Made by a program: the position numbers and the translations under genes. From NCBI RefSeq assembly GCF_032854445.1, contig NC_088295.1:54109249-54173248 (forward strand): a stretch of 64,000 nucleotides of DNA. The letters are read 5' to 3'. This DNA is from Liolophura sinensis. Taxonomy: Eukaryota; Mollusca; Polyplacophora; Chitonida; Chitonidae. The notes under the pieces are model-generated. The model worked only from the letters and a program-made list of their open reading frames with translations, was not told the origin of the DNA and did not search any database. Shown one piece after another: positions 24,234 to 39,200 of this stretch (positions are counted from its first letter, which is position 1; every line of letters starts with the position of its first letter).

Positions 24234-27200
24234 GCACAATCGCCCAGGAAATCAGTATATGGTCTTAATTCTGCTTAATTAAAGTGTTGTACTGGTGTAA
24301 GACATAATGCACCTGGCACCCATACAACATTATCTGATACTGGCATACGCTGTATATGTGTACATGAAATAGTACGAAGCTTGTTCATGCTTCATGTAGC
24401 CTGGAACTACATACATACATGCACCTGTATAGTTTAGGTTACGAGGAATGTCAACGAGGACTGTATTGCCTGGCCTTATGATGTAGGTACGTTTGTGTGG
24501 ACTAGGAGTGCCAATTAGTGAGGACTAGAGGTGAACAGTTCATTGATATACCTGAAAATATAGAAGCTTGCTGGAATATTGAACCATGTTCCACTGAATG
24601 GATATAATTTAATAGCACCGCTGAACTGTAATAAAAGATTATGCAGTCATGTCTTAAGGCTTTAAGAAATCCATTTGCTTAGCACAATATTTGCACACTG
24701 ACTGCCACTGTCCATGGTGTGGTTCTTGTAGGTAAGTTCTACTCACAGGTGTCTTCTATGCCTACATTATTACACAAGCAAGGCTATCTCTTATACGGAT
24801 GAAAAGTTTAAGCATGAAATTGCACTTGAGCTCTCTTTTTGCCACAGTCAATGGATGAAAGCAGAATTGCATTTCTGGATGTTGAAAAAAAATGTCTTAA
24901 AATGCTTCGCAGTGTTTCATTGAGACATATATATGGTATGGTAAACATCCAGTGCTAGAAACTCATTTTGCTACATCAAAACAGATGAACATTCATCTGC
25001 TGCAGAATGGACAACTATGTAAATTCCCCAAAGATTGTACCTGAATTTATTCACATGTGTGGAAATCTTTGTTAATCAGTTTCAAAAGGGTGTGTAACAT
25101 ACACTCAGACGAAATTCCAATCCCATTTAATCTCTTCGTCAAATTTAAACATGATTTTTGTGTGTCACTGTTTGCTACCTTCCATGCTATGTATAAACCA
25201 ACCTTTAATCAACACACCTGTGGGGAAATATTAAGAAATAAAATATGATGATAGATATGTTGATAAAGGTATGTGTTATATAGTTTTGATTGATGGATAT
25301 TTGTTGTGTAAATTAGGTAAATTTCAAGCCTTTGGGGAAATTTTTAACATACATGTAAATATAAAAAAAATTTTGAAATGTTTTATCAGGACAGTGTCAC
25401 TATAACAACAGGCCCCAACATTCATATATACATGTAGGCCTATGTCTAAAATTATGCATCTACAACAAGAGCAAATCCGTATTTTTGTGTCAAAGGAAGT
25501 GAGGGGCCTCCTTGGCGCAGTGTAATGACCCAGGAGTCTCTCACCAATGCGGTCGCTGTGAGTTCAAGTCCAGCTCATGCTGGCTTCCTTACCGGTGGTA
25601 CGTGGGAAGGTCTGTCAACAACCTGCGGATGGTCGTGGGTTTCCCCCGGGCTCTGCCCAATTTCCACCCACCATAATGCTGGCCGCCATCGTATAAGTGA
25701 AATATTCTTGAGTATGGCGTGAAACACCAATCAAATAAATAAATAAAAAAATCAAAGGAACTGAAATCTGCACTGAGGAAATAGGAATCAGTAGCACTGT
25801 TGTTGAAGCCAGCTATCCCTTGACTGGCTCTCATTGCCTGTAGCTGTGTGGTCTAATAGCGGGACCCTGTTACTGAAGTCAGCTAGCCCCTGACTGACTC
25901 TCATTAGCTGTGTGGTCTTATGCAGTGTTGCTGAAGTCAGCTATCCCCTGACTGACTCTCATTAGCTATGTGGTCTAATGCAGTGTTGCTGAAGCCAGCC
26001 ATCCCCTTACTGACTCTCCTTAGCTCTGTGGTCTAATGCAATATTACTGAAGCCAGCCATCCCCTTACTGACTCTCCATAGCTCTGTGGTCTTGTGCAAT
26101 GTTAGTGAAGTCAGCTATCCCCTGACTGACTCTCATTAGCTATGTGGTCTAATGCAGTGTTGCTGAAGTCAGCTATCTCCTGACTGACTCTCATTAGCTA
26201 TGTGGTCTAATGCAGTGTTGCTGAAGTCAGCTATCCCTTGACTGACTCTCATTAGCTGTGTGGTCTAGTGCAATGTTAGTGAAGTCAGCTATCCCCTGAC
26301 TGACTCTCATTAGCTATGTGGTCTAGTGCAATGTTAATGAAGTCAGCTATCCCCTGACTGACTCTCATTAGCTGTGTGGTCTTATGCAATGTTAGTGAAG
26401 CGGGCTATCCCCTGACTGACTCTCATTAGCTATGTGGTCTGGTGCAATGTTAGTGAAGCCAGCTGTCCCCTGACTGACTCTCATTAGCCACATTATACAT
26501 ACTTTAGCAATTTTTTTTGTGTTAGCAACATGCTTAATCAACTAATGCAAATTACTCAAGTTTTATGTAGTAATTGACCTAAATTTTTGTGAGAAACACT
26601 CAAGTGGTGGGATTTAAACCAAAAAAGAAAAAAAAATATGATATTACACAAGAAGCCCTTGGGCTGGTTACATGTGAAGTGAGACATTACTGAATCCTCT
26701 TCCAAGAAGGGTCAAACAGCAGTTAATTAAATAAAATAAATCCAAACAGAAGTTCATACCAGAAGTTAAACATAAAGCTTTTGGAAATGGGACTAGACTG
26801 AAATGATTACATGTAAACCATTTTGTTTAGATACACATTTCATATCACTGTTGATCAATCTCATGTTGACGGATATAATATTTTGGACTATGTATTTAAT
26901 ACTTAAAACTCACCTTTCACAACAACTTTTTGACATTTTCCTCAGTTTCATGTTGTTTTGTGTATATCGTCATTCACGCAAATTTACGTGTGTGAATCAT
27001 TCCTGTTATCATAGCGTGTTTTTGCAGGCGTTTTTCTGCCTTTTTATTACCTTCACATAAATGGGTCACATTTGTGGTGGGAAAATGCTCAATTTGGTTG
27101 TCCTTGTGTAAACTTTGTTTTTTTTTGGTTTTTTTTTTTTATATAAAATCCCGTATGACACTGAACAATTTCAGAAACACAACCTTATTTATATATTTAA

Positions 27201-30200
27201 TATGTTGTCAGTCTGCTTCACCATAAATTTCTCTTTTGTGCAATTAACTGTCAGTACTTTTTCTGGAAGTTGGGACAAACTGTTAGACCAGGACATCTCT
27301 AGGTAATACTCTTTATTCCATATGATATTTAATGGTCTACACCCTGAGACAGTAGCTGCGGTAATAGTCTACTCCCTGGACAGGAATCCGCAGTAATGAG
27401 CTACTCCCTGGGGCATGGTATCTGCAGAAATGTTCTAGTACTCCCTGGACAGGTATATGAAGAAATCGTCTACTTGCTATTTAATAGTGATGACGACAGG
27501 TGTTAAGGATGGGCATTGCAAAGGTGTTAGTATGCAAAATTTCCATCTGATGATGAATTATCATAATAACATAATTTAAAATACCATGTTTAGCGGGAAA
27601 ACAATTTGACAGGTGTCAAAAGATTCTCAAAGGACAGAAAAATCCCCAGAGTGATGTACGTGACTGTAGAGTTCGTTGCTCAGTGTTGAAAGGATCATAC
27701 AATAACTGATTAAAACATATTTCACTCAAAAGCAGGATGTGTGAGTTTTCTGAAAAGTATTATGCTTTAGTTTTCCAGCTTTATTTCACCGAATAAGAGG
27801 CAAAACAAAATGACAATAATTAACTAATCGCTGGTATGAAGTGACAGCTGATAACACAGAACTACTACATAACACTTCATTTTGGGACCAAATAACAAAT
27901 ATCAGAGTTAGTGAAAAATAAATCTTCAGGATGCCAGTGGTTTATTCATATTATAGAAGATGACATCTCATTGGATAACATTTAAAATTAATCTTCTGAA
28001 ATAATAATTTTTTTTCTCTAAATTTGTCACAATTGACATGAAGGAAGAACTGGAATTTGGCTCAGTTGTCTTTCTTGCACTTCTAGGAATGCTTTTTTTC
28101 TTCTATTTTACGTTTATAAAAAGCAGTAAAATTATTTGATGTTGGAGCCAAGGTGCTTTCTCTGAAGTCCACAATGACCAGGTCGGTAAGCTGATATTAC
28201 AATCCACCACAACTACACTTGGGATAAAATGGCAGGAAATGGAATTCTTGACGCATAAAAAGTGGTCATACCGTTGTATCTGTCTAACACTGATTTAATG
28301 GTGACTGAGCACAGCTATACTGGTGAGTTTTGATAATGACATCAATCCTATCTCTTCTCCCTGACCATCTACACCTCTCAGTCCACTGATAGAACTACAC
28401 ATGCTTTTCCATATGACTTGCAGTGAATAACTGTATTCAAATTGAAAGATCACCAAGCAGGCAAATATATTTTAATCCAGAATCCACCCCAAATACATGT
28501 AAATGTGTATTTAATGTGTAAAATAGTGAGTCTATTGACAACAAAAGACATCGAACCAACCACAGTTAAACGCGAAGGTATATACAAATGGTCATTAGCA
28601 CAACTTGGGTCGCAGGTCAACACTTCCATAGTGGCCGTACACATTCTGCCGTGACTTCCAACCGAAGTCATAATGCTTGCAGCGAATCGACAGACATTAA
28701 GATGGCGATCCTTGTAAATGGTAGCAGTCCCATTGTACAAATAGTTATTTTATTCATTTATTGTATCTAGAGTTTTACACATTAGGGGCCTATTCAAGCC
28801 TGTATAAAGGAACTACACAGGGTCATTGCCAACATCCATAACTTTTTCCAGCAATATACTGCCTAGCCGCTAATATGAAAAATACCTCCGACAATAAAGA
28901 GCTTGGGTAAACATGATGTTACACTGATAATGGCAGCGTGCCGAAGCAGTGTCAAAATCAAGTTTCACTGAACTTTTATTGGGTTGGGAAAAATCCTTAA
29001 AAATATTTAATGTGGGTTTAAGATACTTTGAATACTAATCCTTCATTGAAAATAGACAATAACCAGGTGCTGTCTTAAGTAGCTCTCCCACAAGGCTGAT
29101 TTATCTCAGGATTAGAGGCTGACTTAGTCATGACAAAAAAAAACTCCTGTTGGTGTCGTGTGTAGTCCTACTGCAGTGGTGTTTAATTAGGGGTTAGCCT
29201 TAATTGGTCAGGAATGAAGGGGGACTTAGATGCGAGAAAATCAGAACTGCAGTAGGACTCCAGGAAGATACTGCCACGACCTTTCTACCACCAGACCAGA
29301 GTGAAGTAAGAATGCAGTAGAACAGAGGCACGACCTGTATGACTGCTCCACAAGTAGTAGGACTTCTCAATGATATTAGACATTAGTTATTTGATCATTT
29401 TTGTTCAAAATGGCTACTGTTAACATGTTGACACAATCAGATGAGGAAGACATTATTTTGTATGGTGCCCGAGCTGCAACACTAATATGCAGGAAACAGA
29501 AGAGACAGACACACAAGTATTGTACGACAACACTAGGACATGACAACGACAACAATATGACTAATCCACCAGTATACAACTGTGGTATGACTTTACTACG
29601 ACAATGTCACAACTGCTCTAGGACTAACGTATGAGTCTAACATGAGCTACGACAGAGTCCTGAGAACAACGACGGCTCTAGGACTACACCACAATATATT
29701 TATGACTTAGCATGAGTATTCAAAATTTTCAACATGTTCCTAAAAAACTCCTGACTCACCAGGACTTGGCCAAATCAGCGCGCCCTTGACAGGACAAAGT
29801 CTTCTAGGTGTTCTGGCTGAACGGGGCTCCTTGTAGTTTTGTGGAATTGGGTTTTACTTATAGTAGAACAGTTTGTCTGGATGCTGTACCTGGGTGGGGT
29901 TTCTGGTAGGTTTGTTGGGTTGGGTTTTACCTATAGTAGAACAGCTTTCCTAGGTGTTGTGGTTGGGTGGGGCTCCTTGTAGGTTTGTTGGTTTGGGTTT
30001 TACCTATAGTAGAACAGTTTTCCTAGGTGTTGTGGTTGGGTGGGGCTCCTTGTCGGTTTGTTGGGTTGGGTTTTACCTATAGTAGAACAGTTTTCCTAGG
30101 TGTTGTGGTTGGGTGGGGCTCCTTGTCGGTTTGTTGGGTTGGGTTTTACCTATAGTAGAACAGTTTGTCTGGGCACTGTACCCGGGTAGGGTTTCTTGTA

Positions 30201-33200
30201 GGCTTGTTGGGTTGGGTTTTATCTATAGTAGAACAGCTTTCCTAGGTGTTGTGGCTGGGTGGGACTCCCTGTGGCTGAGCAAGGCTCCTTGTAGGTTTGT
30301 TGGGTTGGGTTCGTCTGGGCACTATAGCTGGGTGGGGTTTCTTGTAGGTTTGTTGGGTTGGGTTGTACCTGTAGTAGAACAGTTTTCCTAGGTGTTGTGG
30401 TTGGGTGGGGCTCCTTGTAGGTTTGTTGGGTTGGGTTTTACCTATAGTAGAACAGTTTTCCTAGGTGTTGTGGTTGGGTGGGGCTCCTTGTCGGTTTGTT
30501 GGGTTGGGTTTTACCTATAGTAGAACAATTCTTCTAGGTACTGTGACTGGGTGGGACTCTTTGTAGTTTGTTGGGTAGGGTTTTAACAATAGTAGAACAG
30601 TTTGTCTAGTTGTTGTGGCTGGGTGGGGTTTCTTGTAGATTTGTTGGTTTGGGTTTTACCAATAGTACAACAGTTCGTCTGAGTGCTGTGACTGGGTGGG
30701 GTTTTTTGTAGGTTTGTTAGATTGGGTTTTGTCCATAGTAAAACTGTTCCCCTAGATGTTGTGGCTGGGTGGGATTGACCTATAGTTGAACAGTTTCCCA
30801 GGATGTTTTGGCTGGGTGGGCTTCTGGAGGTTATGTTTGTGGCTTACTTGTCAGAAGATTAACATTAAAAGAGGGTTGATATTTAAGGAAGAAGAAAAAA
30901 ATACAGTAAGGAAATTCATGCAAATCTTCAAGAAATTATACACTTTTATTAGAATGGAAAGATTTTATATGAATAGAATATGGACATATTGTCATTTATA
31001 AGAACATTCTGATTTTTTTTTTTTTTTTTTTTTTTTGATTGGTGTTTTACGCCGTACTCAAGAATATTTCACTTATACGACGGCGGCCAGCATTATGATG
31101 GGTGGAAACCGGGCAGAGCCCGGGGGAAACCCACAACCATCCGCAGGTTGCTGGCAGACCTTCCCACTTACGGCCGGAGAGGAAGCCAGCATGAGCTGGA
31201 CTTGAACTCACAGCGACTGCATTGGTGAGAGGCAGAACATTCTGAAGATATGTTACATCAATTATGTGTTGTATGTTAAGTTTTGTTTTAATTACAGGAT
31301 ATAAAGTGGGATTAAAATGAATGCAAACTCATTTGCCTCGATTGCTTGGAGGTATTACCCCTGCATCTATTAGTGTGCGAAGCTCAGTGTGATATAGTCT
31401 CAGGACAGGCTCTGGTAATATTAGTTGAGCGGACAGGGCATACATGGGTACTCACTGTCACACTAGGACTGTGTAATATGTAGTCATACAGAACTGAAGT
31501 GTGTTTGTATCATACAGAATGAAGCCTTTCATCAAATTTGTACGGTGGAGGGCATTTATCACTGAAAATGTTGGGGCTAAGTGTCACCACAAACCTGTTT
31601 ATCACAGATGGTGATAACACCATATAGATACACCATTTGATTTAATACACAGGTCCCCAACAACCAGACTATCTGTCGGTGGGAATATCTCTTGTTCGTG
31701 TGAATAGGGCTGGCCTGTGAATGGTAGCAATGTTGTACAGAATACTCAAGATTATTTCGCTTATGTGGCAGTCTCCAGGCACAGAGAAAACTAGGGGGGG
31801 AAAAACGACAGTACATCAGCACAAATATTGTCTCAGGCCTAGAAATGACCATTTAAGGAATTATTATTTGTGGACAAATTTTCCGGTAAAACATAGTTCT
31901 GCAGGAAATGACGTATATTGTGACAAGCAAAAGAAAGTATACGTCTTGAATTTGATCATATGCATGTACATCATGTGCATATCACATACATATGCATCAT
32001 GCTGAATGACATGATAATGTTTCCCTTACAACATACAGGCCTTTTTCTGGGGATATGAATTTTATTTATTCACTATTTATGTTTCAGTGTGATAATTTCA
32101 ATATCAGGTACAGGTAAATGTGATAGAAATGGCCATGTATAGGTTCTTTTTGTTGTCAGTACAGTGTTACATCAGCTTATCCCAACCTACATGTCAATTA
32201 TTCTCCGTCTCCAGACAGAGGGCTATAAAAACAGTGGGCTGGCAAAGACAGACTAATTGGATGCCGGTTATATTCTTGTTAGCTCAAGACTCGCTGACAT
32301 AATACAGACAACTTATTCACCAAATTCATGACTTTTCAGGAATTTTTTTTTTTTTTTTTTTTTTTTTTTTCGTCTTTCTGGAAGCTTTGTTCTTGATAAC
32401 TATATCTCCAAGAGGGAAATGAGCCCTGTGGCAAATTGATGTGGACAGACGTAAGCGGGGTAATGTAACTGGCGACTAATGTTTGGGTATGTCCCCACGT
32501 GTGCAGGAGGACTCTAAATGCACTGCTTTGTATCTGTCACACTTCTTTGATCATGGACAGTTTGTCTGTGTTAATTGGTTTACATATCAATCTTACAATA
32601 CAGGTATTCCTCTGTCTGAATCCTGCTGGTGTAATCATCAGTAAAGCTCTTGTATACAGAGCTTTGAGATTCTGTAGCTCCACAATGCTTACTTTTGTTA
32701 TACTGACATAATTAAAATTGAGCTACCCAGTTGAAGAGAGGTCTTGTCTCCCAAATATAGCTTTATATTTAGTGAAATAAAAAGTCATGTTTGTAAGTAT
32801 TGACTGCTTTGGTGGTGGTGGAGTCTTGGGGGCAAATGTCTGTCTTTACAAGGTGTCCGTGAGTCATGGGATTGGGGTGAGTGAGTGAGTGCTTGGGGTT
32901 TAGCGTCGTACTCAACCATTTTTCAGTCATATGATGACGAAGGAATCCTTAGGGTGCATGTACGTGTAATGTGCCTCCTTGTTTGCAGGACGGATTTCCA
33001 ACCCTCTTTTATTTAGTGCTGCTTCACTGAGACGACTTACCGAAGGCAAGTCAGCCGCCCCGCCAGAGCCATTATACTGATACGGGTCAACCAGTCGTTG
33101 CACTATCCCCTTCATGCTGAACGCCAAGCGAGGAAGTTACAACTTCCTCTTTTAAAGTCTTAGGTGTGACTCGATCAAGGATTGATCCTGGGCCTACCGG

Positions 33201-36200
33201 TCCCGAAGTGGACGCTCTACCAGCTGTGCTATCCGGGCCGCTCATAGGGTTGGATTTTATCCATCTAACAAAAGCAAGCTACAGTTAACATGCATATGGT
33301 TTCAGCACTTTTAACATGGTGAAGATAGGAAAGAATGAAATCTGGACATCATGCTCAAACAAAATGGACATAAAAGGGCTGTTTTTGTACCCACTTTTAC
33401 ATTTTAAGCTAGCCCCCCTGATATCTGTGTTTTGTGTGGCTTTGGGGCCCATTAGTATGACTTCCTTCAATTGATCCACAGCATTTTCAAGCCAGTTTTG
33501 TCTGTTCATACATGATTGGAGTTCCAAACACTTTCAATTTACATATTAACAATTCATTTAAAAGAAACTGTTAGACTCTGGTTAGAAAGGGTTTCAGTAG
33601 TGTATAATGGATGTAAATATAATGATAAGGAAATCTTCCCAATAGACTGATTCAGGAATAGATCAAAACATCAGTTTTGATTGATATAAAAGTGGAAATA
33701 GTTGTAAGCACAGTATTTGTTTCTCTCTGGTATTTGTACGGTATAGTTTGGAAACGCCTGTAGCAGCAGTGGTATTACCCACCTTGGGTGATACACTGGG
33801 ATGGTCTCAGTGTTGTATCTCCGTGAAAACACAGATGATAAGATTAACTTTGGTCTTCATTTAATTTACTACACCTTAAATCTTTTGGTCAAATAAAAAA
33901 AAAAAACATTTTATATCATCAAAGACATGGTATTTGCACAGTTATGATAATGATTGGTGTACAATGATTACATTTACACAAGAATGTTAATATTGATTTT
34001 AGTCTTTTGATGTCTTCAAAGAAAACCTTTGCATTACATGTATATACTGTGACCTCTGAAAAAAGGAAAAGTGTAAACACTCTTTGAAATCTATTGATTT
34101 ACAAGATATTATTCTTTGAAGGAGAGCTACCAAATTTTTTTCAGAACTTAAAGTGAACATAAAGTCAGCCAAAAAAGCTGAATTAATTAATAAAGTAGTA
34201 TTCCAGAAATGTTCTGAAAATATTTCAAAAGTTTTATACCACTTATCAACAAAATAAATAGCAAACAATTGTCCGTACCCTAGCCACTCACAAAGGTCGT
34301 GTTTTAGGGGTCCAGCTCGTCCTGCATTTTTACCGAATTTACCGAACTTAGCAGGACCTTCTGATTGATAACAGACTCTTTCATTCAGATTGTGGGAAGA
34401 TATTTTTGCAATAAGTCTGACTTTGCTAAGGAAAAATAATGCATAGTCACAATATTGTTCTTCAGATGATCATTCTCCTGATGCTATTTTCTTGCCAGCT
34501 CACTCTGACAAGTTCCTGCAGTATCCTGCCCAACATGTATGCATTGTGACATGGGCAGCCATTCTGAGTCTTAAATGTGTGGTCCAAAATGCATCAGTTT
34601 AACACTTGAACTAACTGCAAAATCCAATTTATTACATCAATATCTGTCTATCCACTATAAGAAACCACACAGACAATCGAGAGCTAATAGGTTTTTTGAC
34701 ATGACAGCCAATTATCACGTGACGCTTTCAGCTCTAGTCATTGGCCATGTTCAGAAGGGCTTCTACAACATGGCTACTAGGAGTCAGTTGGACCCAGTGC
34801 TGAATTTTATCTTCTTGACTTTCAAAACGTTATAGAATTTTTTACATATTTTTCTGTGATAACTGTATCCTATATCATTTTTTCTGTGTATATATGGTGG
34901 CAGACTTTATTGTTCACTTTAACAGTTTAAGTTTTTGTTCAACTTACCTGTTGTATGTTTGGTTTTTAACAGGGCAACAGTCATTGAACATCCCCACATC
35001 TGGTACAGGGATGATGGCGCTCTAACTAAAGTTTTCTGCGAAGGTCAGTAAATCAAACTTTTTCATCAGATAAATGAATGCATTGAATTTTTTTCTTTGG
35101 CAGAATTAAATGTTTCCCAAATGTTGCAGCTGTTTTATCATCTTCCTTTTCGAATGAACACAACCAATTTTATTGCCTTCTTTGATTCAACTTTGCAAAG
35201 GTAAGGCCCTTTTTCAATACGTTTAAGTTGGGTAAGTTTTTTTAAATGAATACCAAGCAAATTTGCTTAACTGATGTTTTATCTGTGAGACAGGTAGAAT
35301 GTTAGTAAGTCCACACATGCACACACACATGCCAGTGGTAATAAATCCTCTTGCAACATAACTCTGGGATAAGAATGATGTTTTGCATACTTTGATGACA
35401 TAGTTAGTCATTGTAAAAAAACTTACACGTACCAGTCTGACTGGAACTTTTAATCCTTTCTTTGTACTGCATTCATGGCTAAGTTATTAGGAGTTATCTC
35501 CCATACGGGTAGAGGTACATGAACTTATGCTTTGGGTGGGTGTTTTCAAACATGAAACCCATTTTGTCACCATGAATGGGTCATTAAACCATATGATCAT
35601 AAAAGTGTTTGAAATGTCTAAATGTGCTTCATTGACCCTAGTTTATCACTTTACAAAATGCATTCTCTGGAGCACAGCTGGGAATCAAGCACCCAACAAA
35701 GACTATTTAGGCCCAATGCCATACCATGTATGATGTGTACTGGTATTTATTTCTTTATCGTGCTGTACTTTTGATTTTCTTTACATTTTTCACTTTAATT
35801 GAGTTTCCAAACTGAAAGATGGAAGCCTATTATTTTTGTTCTTGTGTGAAGCATTATTTTTTTTCTGTCAGTGCTTTTTCTCTCTGTGTGTTTCTAGAAA
35901 TCTGTAGACCATATTGGATTTTTCAAAAATTAGATACCAGTGTAGAGCAATACTAGTTGCATAAGGTTTGAAAAATTCATAAAAGTGTTTTCAAAATTTT
36001 TTTGAACTTTAAAACTCGCAATTGGTCAAATATATGACATTACTGCTTGGATTTTGGTGTCATCGTCATGTAATCTGGCATATTTTGGGTCGATGATGCT
36101 GAATCTGCTTTTGTTTTTGTCTGTGTCAGTAACTTTTTGAGATATAGTAAAGAAATAATTAAATTATGTCACCTCAATGGCCTGTATTAATCAGAAACTA

Positions 36201-39200
36201 TGAGAGCTAGAAATTTGTACTTTGCACCTATGTCCAAGATATGTACTTTCCACAGTATGCCAATAGATTTGAGCTATGATGTATAGTTTTCTTGCTAGAA
36301 ATGTTTAAATGACATTGCTCTGTTTCAGATATAGAGGTTTATTTATTTATTTATTTGATTGGTGTTTTACGCCGTACTCAAGAATATTTCACTTATACGA
36401 CGGTGATCAGCATTATAGTGGGTGGAAACCGGGCAGAGCCCGGGGGAAACCCACAACCATCCGCCGGTTGTTGACAGACCTTCCCACTTACGGCTGGAGA
36501 GGAAGCCAGCAGGAGCTGGACTTGAACTCACACCGACCGCATTGGTGCGAGACTCCTGGGTCATTACGCTGCACTTGCGCACTAACCAACTGAGCCACGG
36601 AGGCCCCATATAGAGATTTAAGCCTATTTATTTAACACAGACTTAAATAGTAACTGACCAGTTTCATATATGTGTATACTCTTTTACTGTCTGGTAAGCT
36701 GTTTATGATTTCCAGAAGCAGGCTATGTATCTTAATGAATGACTGGTACAAACATTTTCATGTGGCAAACTGCTCTGTACTGAAAACCATGTGTAAAGAT
36801 TTCTTGAAAACCATGAAATAGGTACATGTAGTTCTAATGCTATTATAATATAACTGGTAACTGACCTGCTGTCAAGATTTTGTGTAAAACCCAGAACTAC
36901 AGAACAGATGTAGGCCTATAAGTAAACCACTGGTAATTGATACAGAAAATGTAACTGACATATTGCAAGATAAAAGGTAAAGCAACTGTTATATTAAGTG
37001 TGTAAACATTATTCATGATGGCAGTTTCCATGGATACAGAATTACACACTAGGACAAGTAGGTTACACGAATGAGGGAGATGTTCAATGTTAAACTTGAA
37101 TGTAGGCCTGTTTGATTATGCAACTTTTGCTAATTCTGTCTGCATAGATATTAATATTTTATGAGCTCATATTTAACTTGATGAACCTGATGAAGACATC
37201 ACCCTTACCGTCATCATCATCACCATTACCACCACCACCACCCTCCTCCTCGTCATCCTCCTCCTCCTTGTCATCATCATCCTCATCTTCATCCTCATCA
37301 TCCTCATCATCATTTTTTGTCCACTTTTGGTGTAGATGGCAGTGAAATAATGTGGCATGTTAAAATGAGATGATAATCTTGTCGTGACAGATGTAAATTG
37401 GCCCCACGCACAGTGTAGGTTCAGATATTTAATATCAGATTATTCGATGACATAAGCTAAATTCCAGCTTGTCACAAGATGACATATAGCTGAAGGGTTA
37501 TAGGATGAAAGTAATCATTATATGTATGTTTTTATGTATTGCTTTCCATAACTTTGCTGCATATACATGTGTATATATGCTTTAATCTAAAAGGTACATG
37601 TAAATTAAATTAAAAAGGTTATTGAAAAAACTTACATATTTCTTTTTCAGCTACAATATTTTTATAAATCTTAAGCTTTGTGAGCCTGAAAGATTTAAGT
37701 GTTGTAAAGTAAAAGATATAGTGTACAGTGTTCACCTCATTAAATTGTAAATGTTTGAATGGGCACAAGCAGATGTCCTGAACCAGTATACTTCAGTGCC
37801 ATTGGCAGATGACAACTGACAGCCCTGACACTGTTAGTTATTTAGTGGACTGTGACCTACATTAGTCCTCAGGTCTTATCTTTCAGATACCATATCCATT
37901 GAGCAAATGTCACAACAATGAAATCTCAGTCTGTCTGTCTCACTAAATAATGGCTACTGCAAATACAACTAAAATTGGATAAAAATAAATAGCAATATGA
38001 AGGGCCATTTCAACTGGACTAATGCCTTAAAAATCAAAATGACAGCTCCCATGTGGACAGTACAACGCACATTTGGTAAACACATGTTACATCACAATTA
38101 TACGCATTGTACAAATGAAAGTTTTCAGGATTTATCTGGTATTCAGGATTTTTTTTTCACCAAATGAAAATTTACTAAAATTTGCATACAATTTAGCCCT
38201 TTTCACATTTTTTATGAGGTCTCTGCTTTCATCTCAGTCAGCAGGACACAGAAATAGAGGTGAGCTACCACTGTGATAAATGTTGATGATAATATCTAAC
38301 TGACCACCATCTACATGCAATGTTTATCATTATTTTTTACAGCCGGTCAGGGAGATGCTGCAGTTATTGACCCTGCCCCAGAGTGCTGTGCCTGTGGATA
38401 TGCCTCCTACAAACTCACCTTTGAAAACAACTGGTCACACCACAACCACCCTAAAGATTTCCCACCCAAAATATGTAAGTTTATTTGATTCATTTCAGTT
38501 AGTCCTGTGCTTTCTTCATAATCAGGGATAATCACCATGGAAAAAGAGAGGTAAAAATGCCAGCAAAATAAACAGAAATACGGTAACTGAACTATCCTGT
38601 CGGATATGAGTTATCACATGAGCCACAAATTGACGTGATGTAACATGATGGCCATGTAGTACAAAATGTATTTAACCTGAAATTACAAAAAATGACTAAT
38701 AAATGTAGGTACTCTTAAGAAAATGGATTGAATTCCCCGGGTATGTATCTAGGACGCTGCGAGCACTCTACATGAGGTACGCTGGAAAAATGATCGAGTC
38801 TAATGATCAGATGAGTGTGGAAGTCTGACTAGAACGTTAAAAAAACTCCATATTGGATGGCTAGACAGTAGCCATGCTGTGAGCTCTCCTAATGAACAGA
38901 GAAAATTCCACGATTTGACTGCTGGGTTAATTGATTGTATATTCCTGAACGTAGAATGCTTTTAGGGCATGTGAGATAAATAGGTGGGATTAGAAGACGA
39001 TACAAATTGGGTTTTAAAATTTCAATTGGTTTTGGATTTCATTCTAAGAATAGATTCCTGTTTTGTCTTAAAGCTGTATATATGTGTGTAATTGATAATT
39101 GCAATGTGGAATTCACAATATTAATGGACAAAAGATTTTAATGTTGGATAGGCTATTTTTTATCTGGCATCGTACATGTAATTGATAACGCTATCCAATA

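Larger units (their letters stand above)
23323..34972 (+). other. SPON1-like large intron (11.65 kb)
   Basis: Phase 2, GTGAGA...TAACAG. Contents: a TA dinucleotide run (24199-24233), a SINE deletion variant (25503-25746), a 58-bp minisatellite (25801-26490), a dispersed repeat copy (about 27740-29045), a 73-bp G-rich minisatellite (29801-30825), SINEs (31013-31233, 32878-33243) and a poly(T) tract (32343-32370). The 128-codon frame at 23494-23880 has no recognisable domain. Confidence 0.85.
35044..38342 (+). other. SPON1-like intron (reeler end to Spondin_N)
   Basis: 3299 bp, phase 1, GTCAGT...TTACAG. Contains a full-length SINE family 1 copy (36337-36607) and a CAT/CCT microsatellite (37197-37315). 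Confidence 0.88.

Noticed and set aside
30113-30391. 92-codon frame, hydrophobic
   Set aside because: Product of the 73-bp minisatellite.
29801-30825. Interstitial telomere repeats
   Set aside because: TTGGGTTGGG occurs, but the period is 73 bp and not the 6-bp TTAGGG repeat.
34979-34980. Alternative AG acceptor
   Set aside because: Using it breaks the reeler-domain frame; the AG at 34971-34972 keeps it.
36309-36593. 94-codon open frame
   Set aside because: Translation of a minus-oriented SINE; similar frames appear over nearly every SINE copy.
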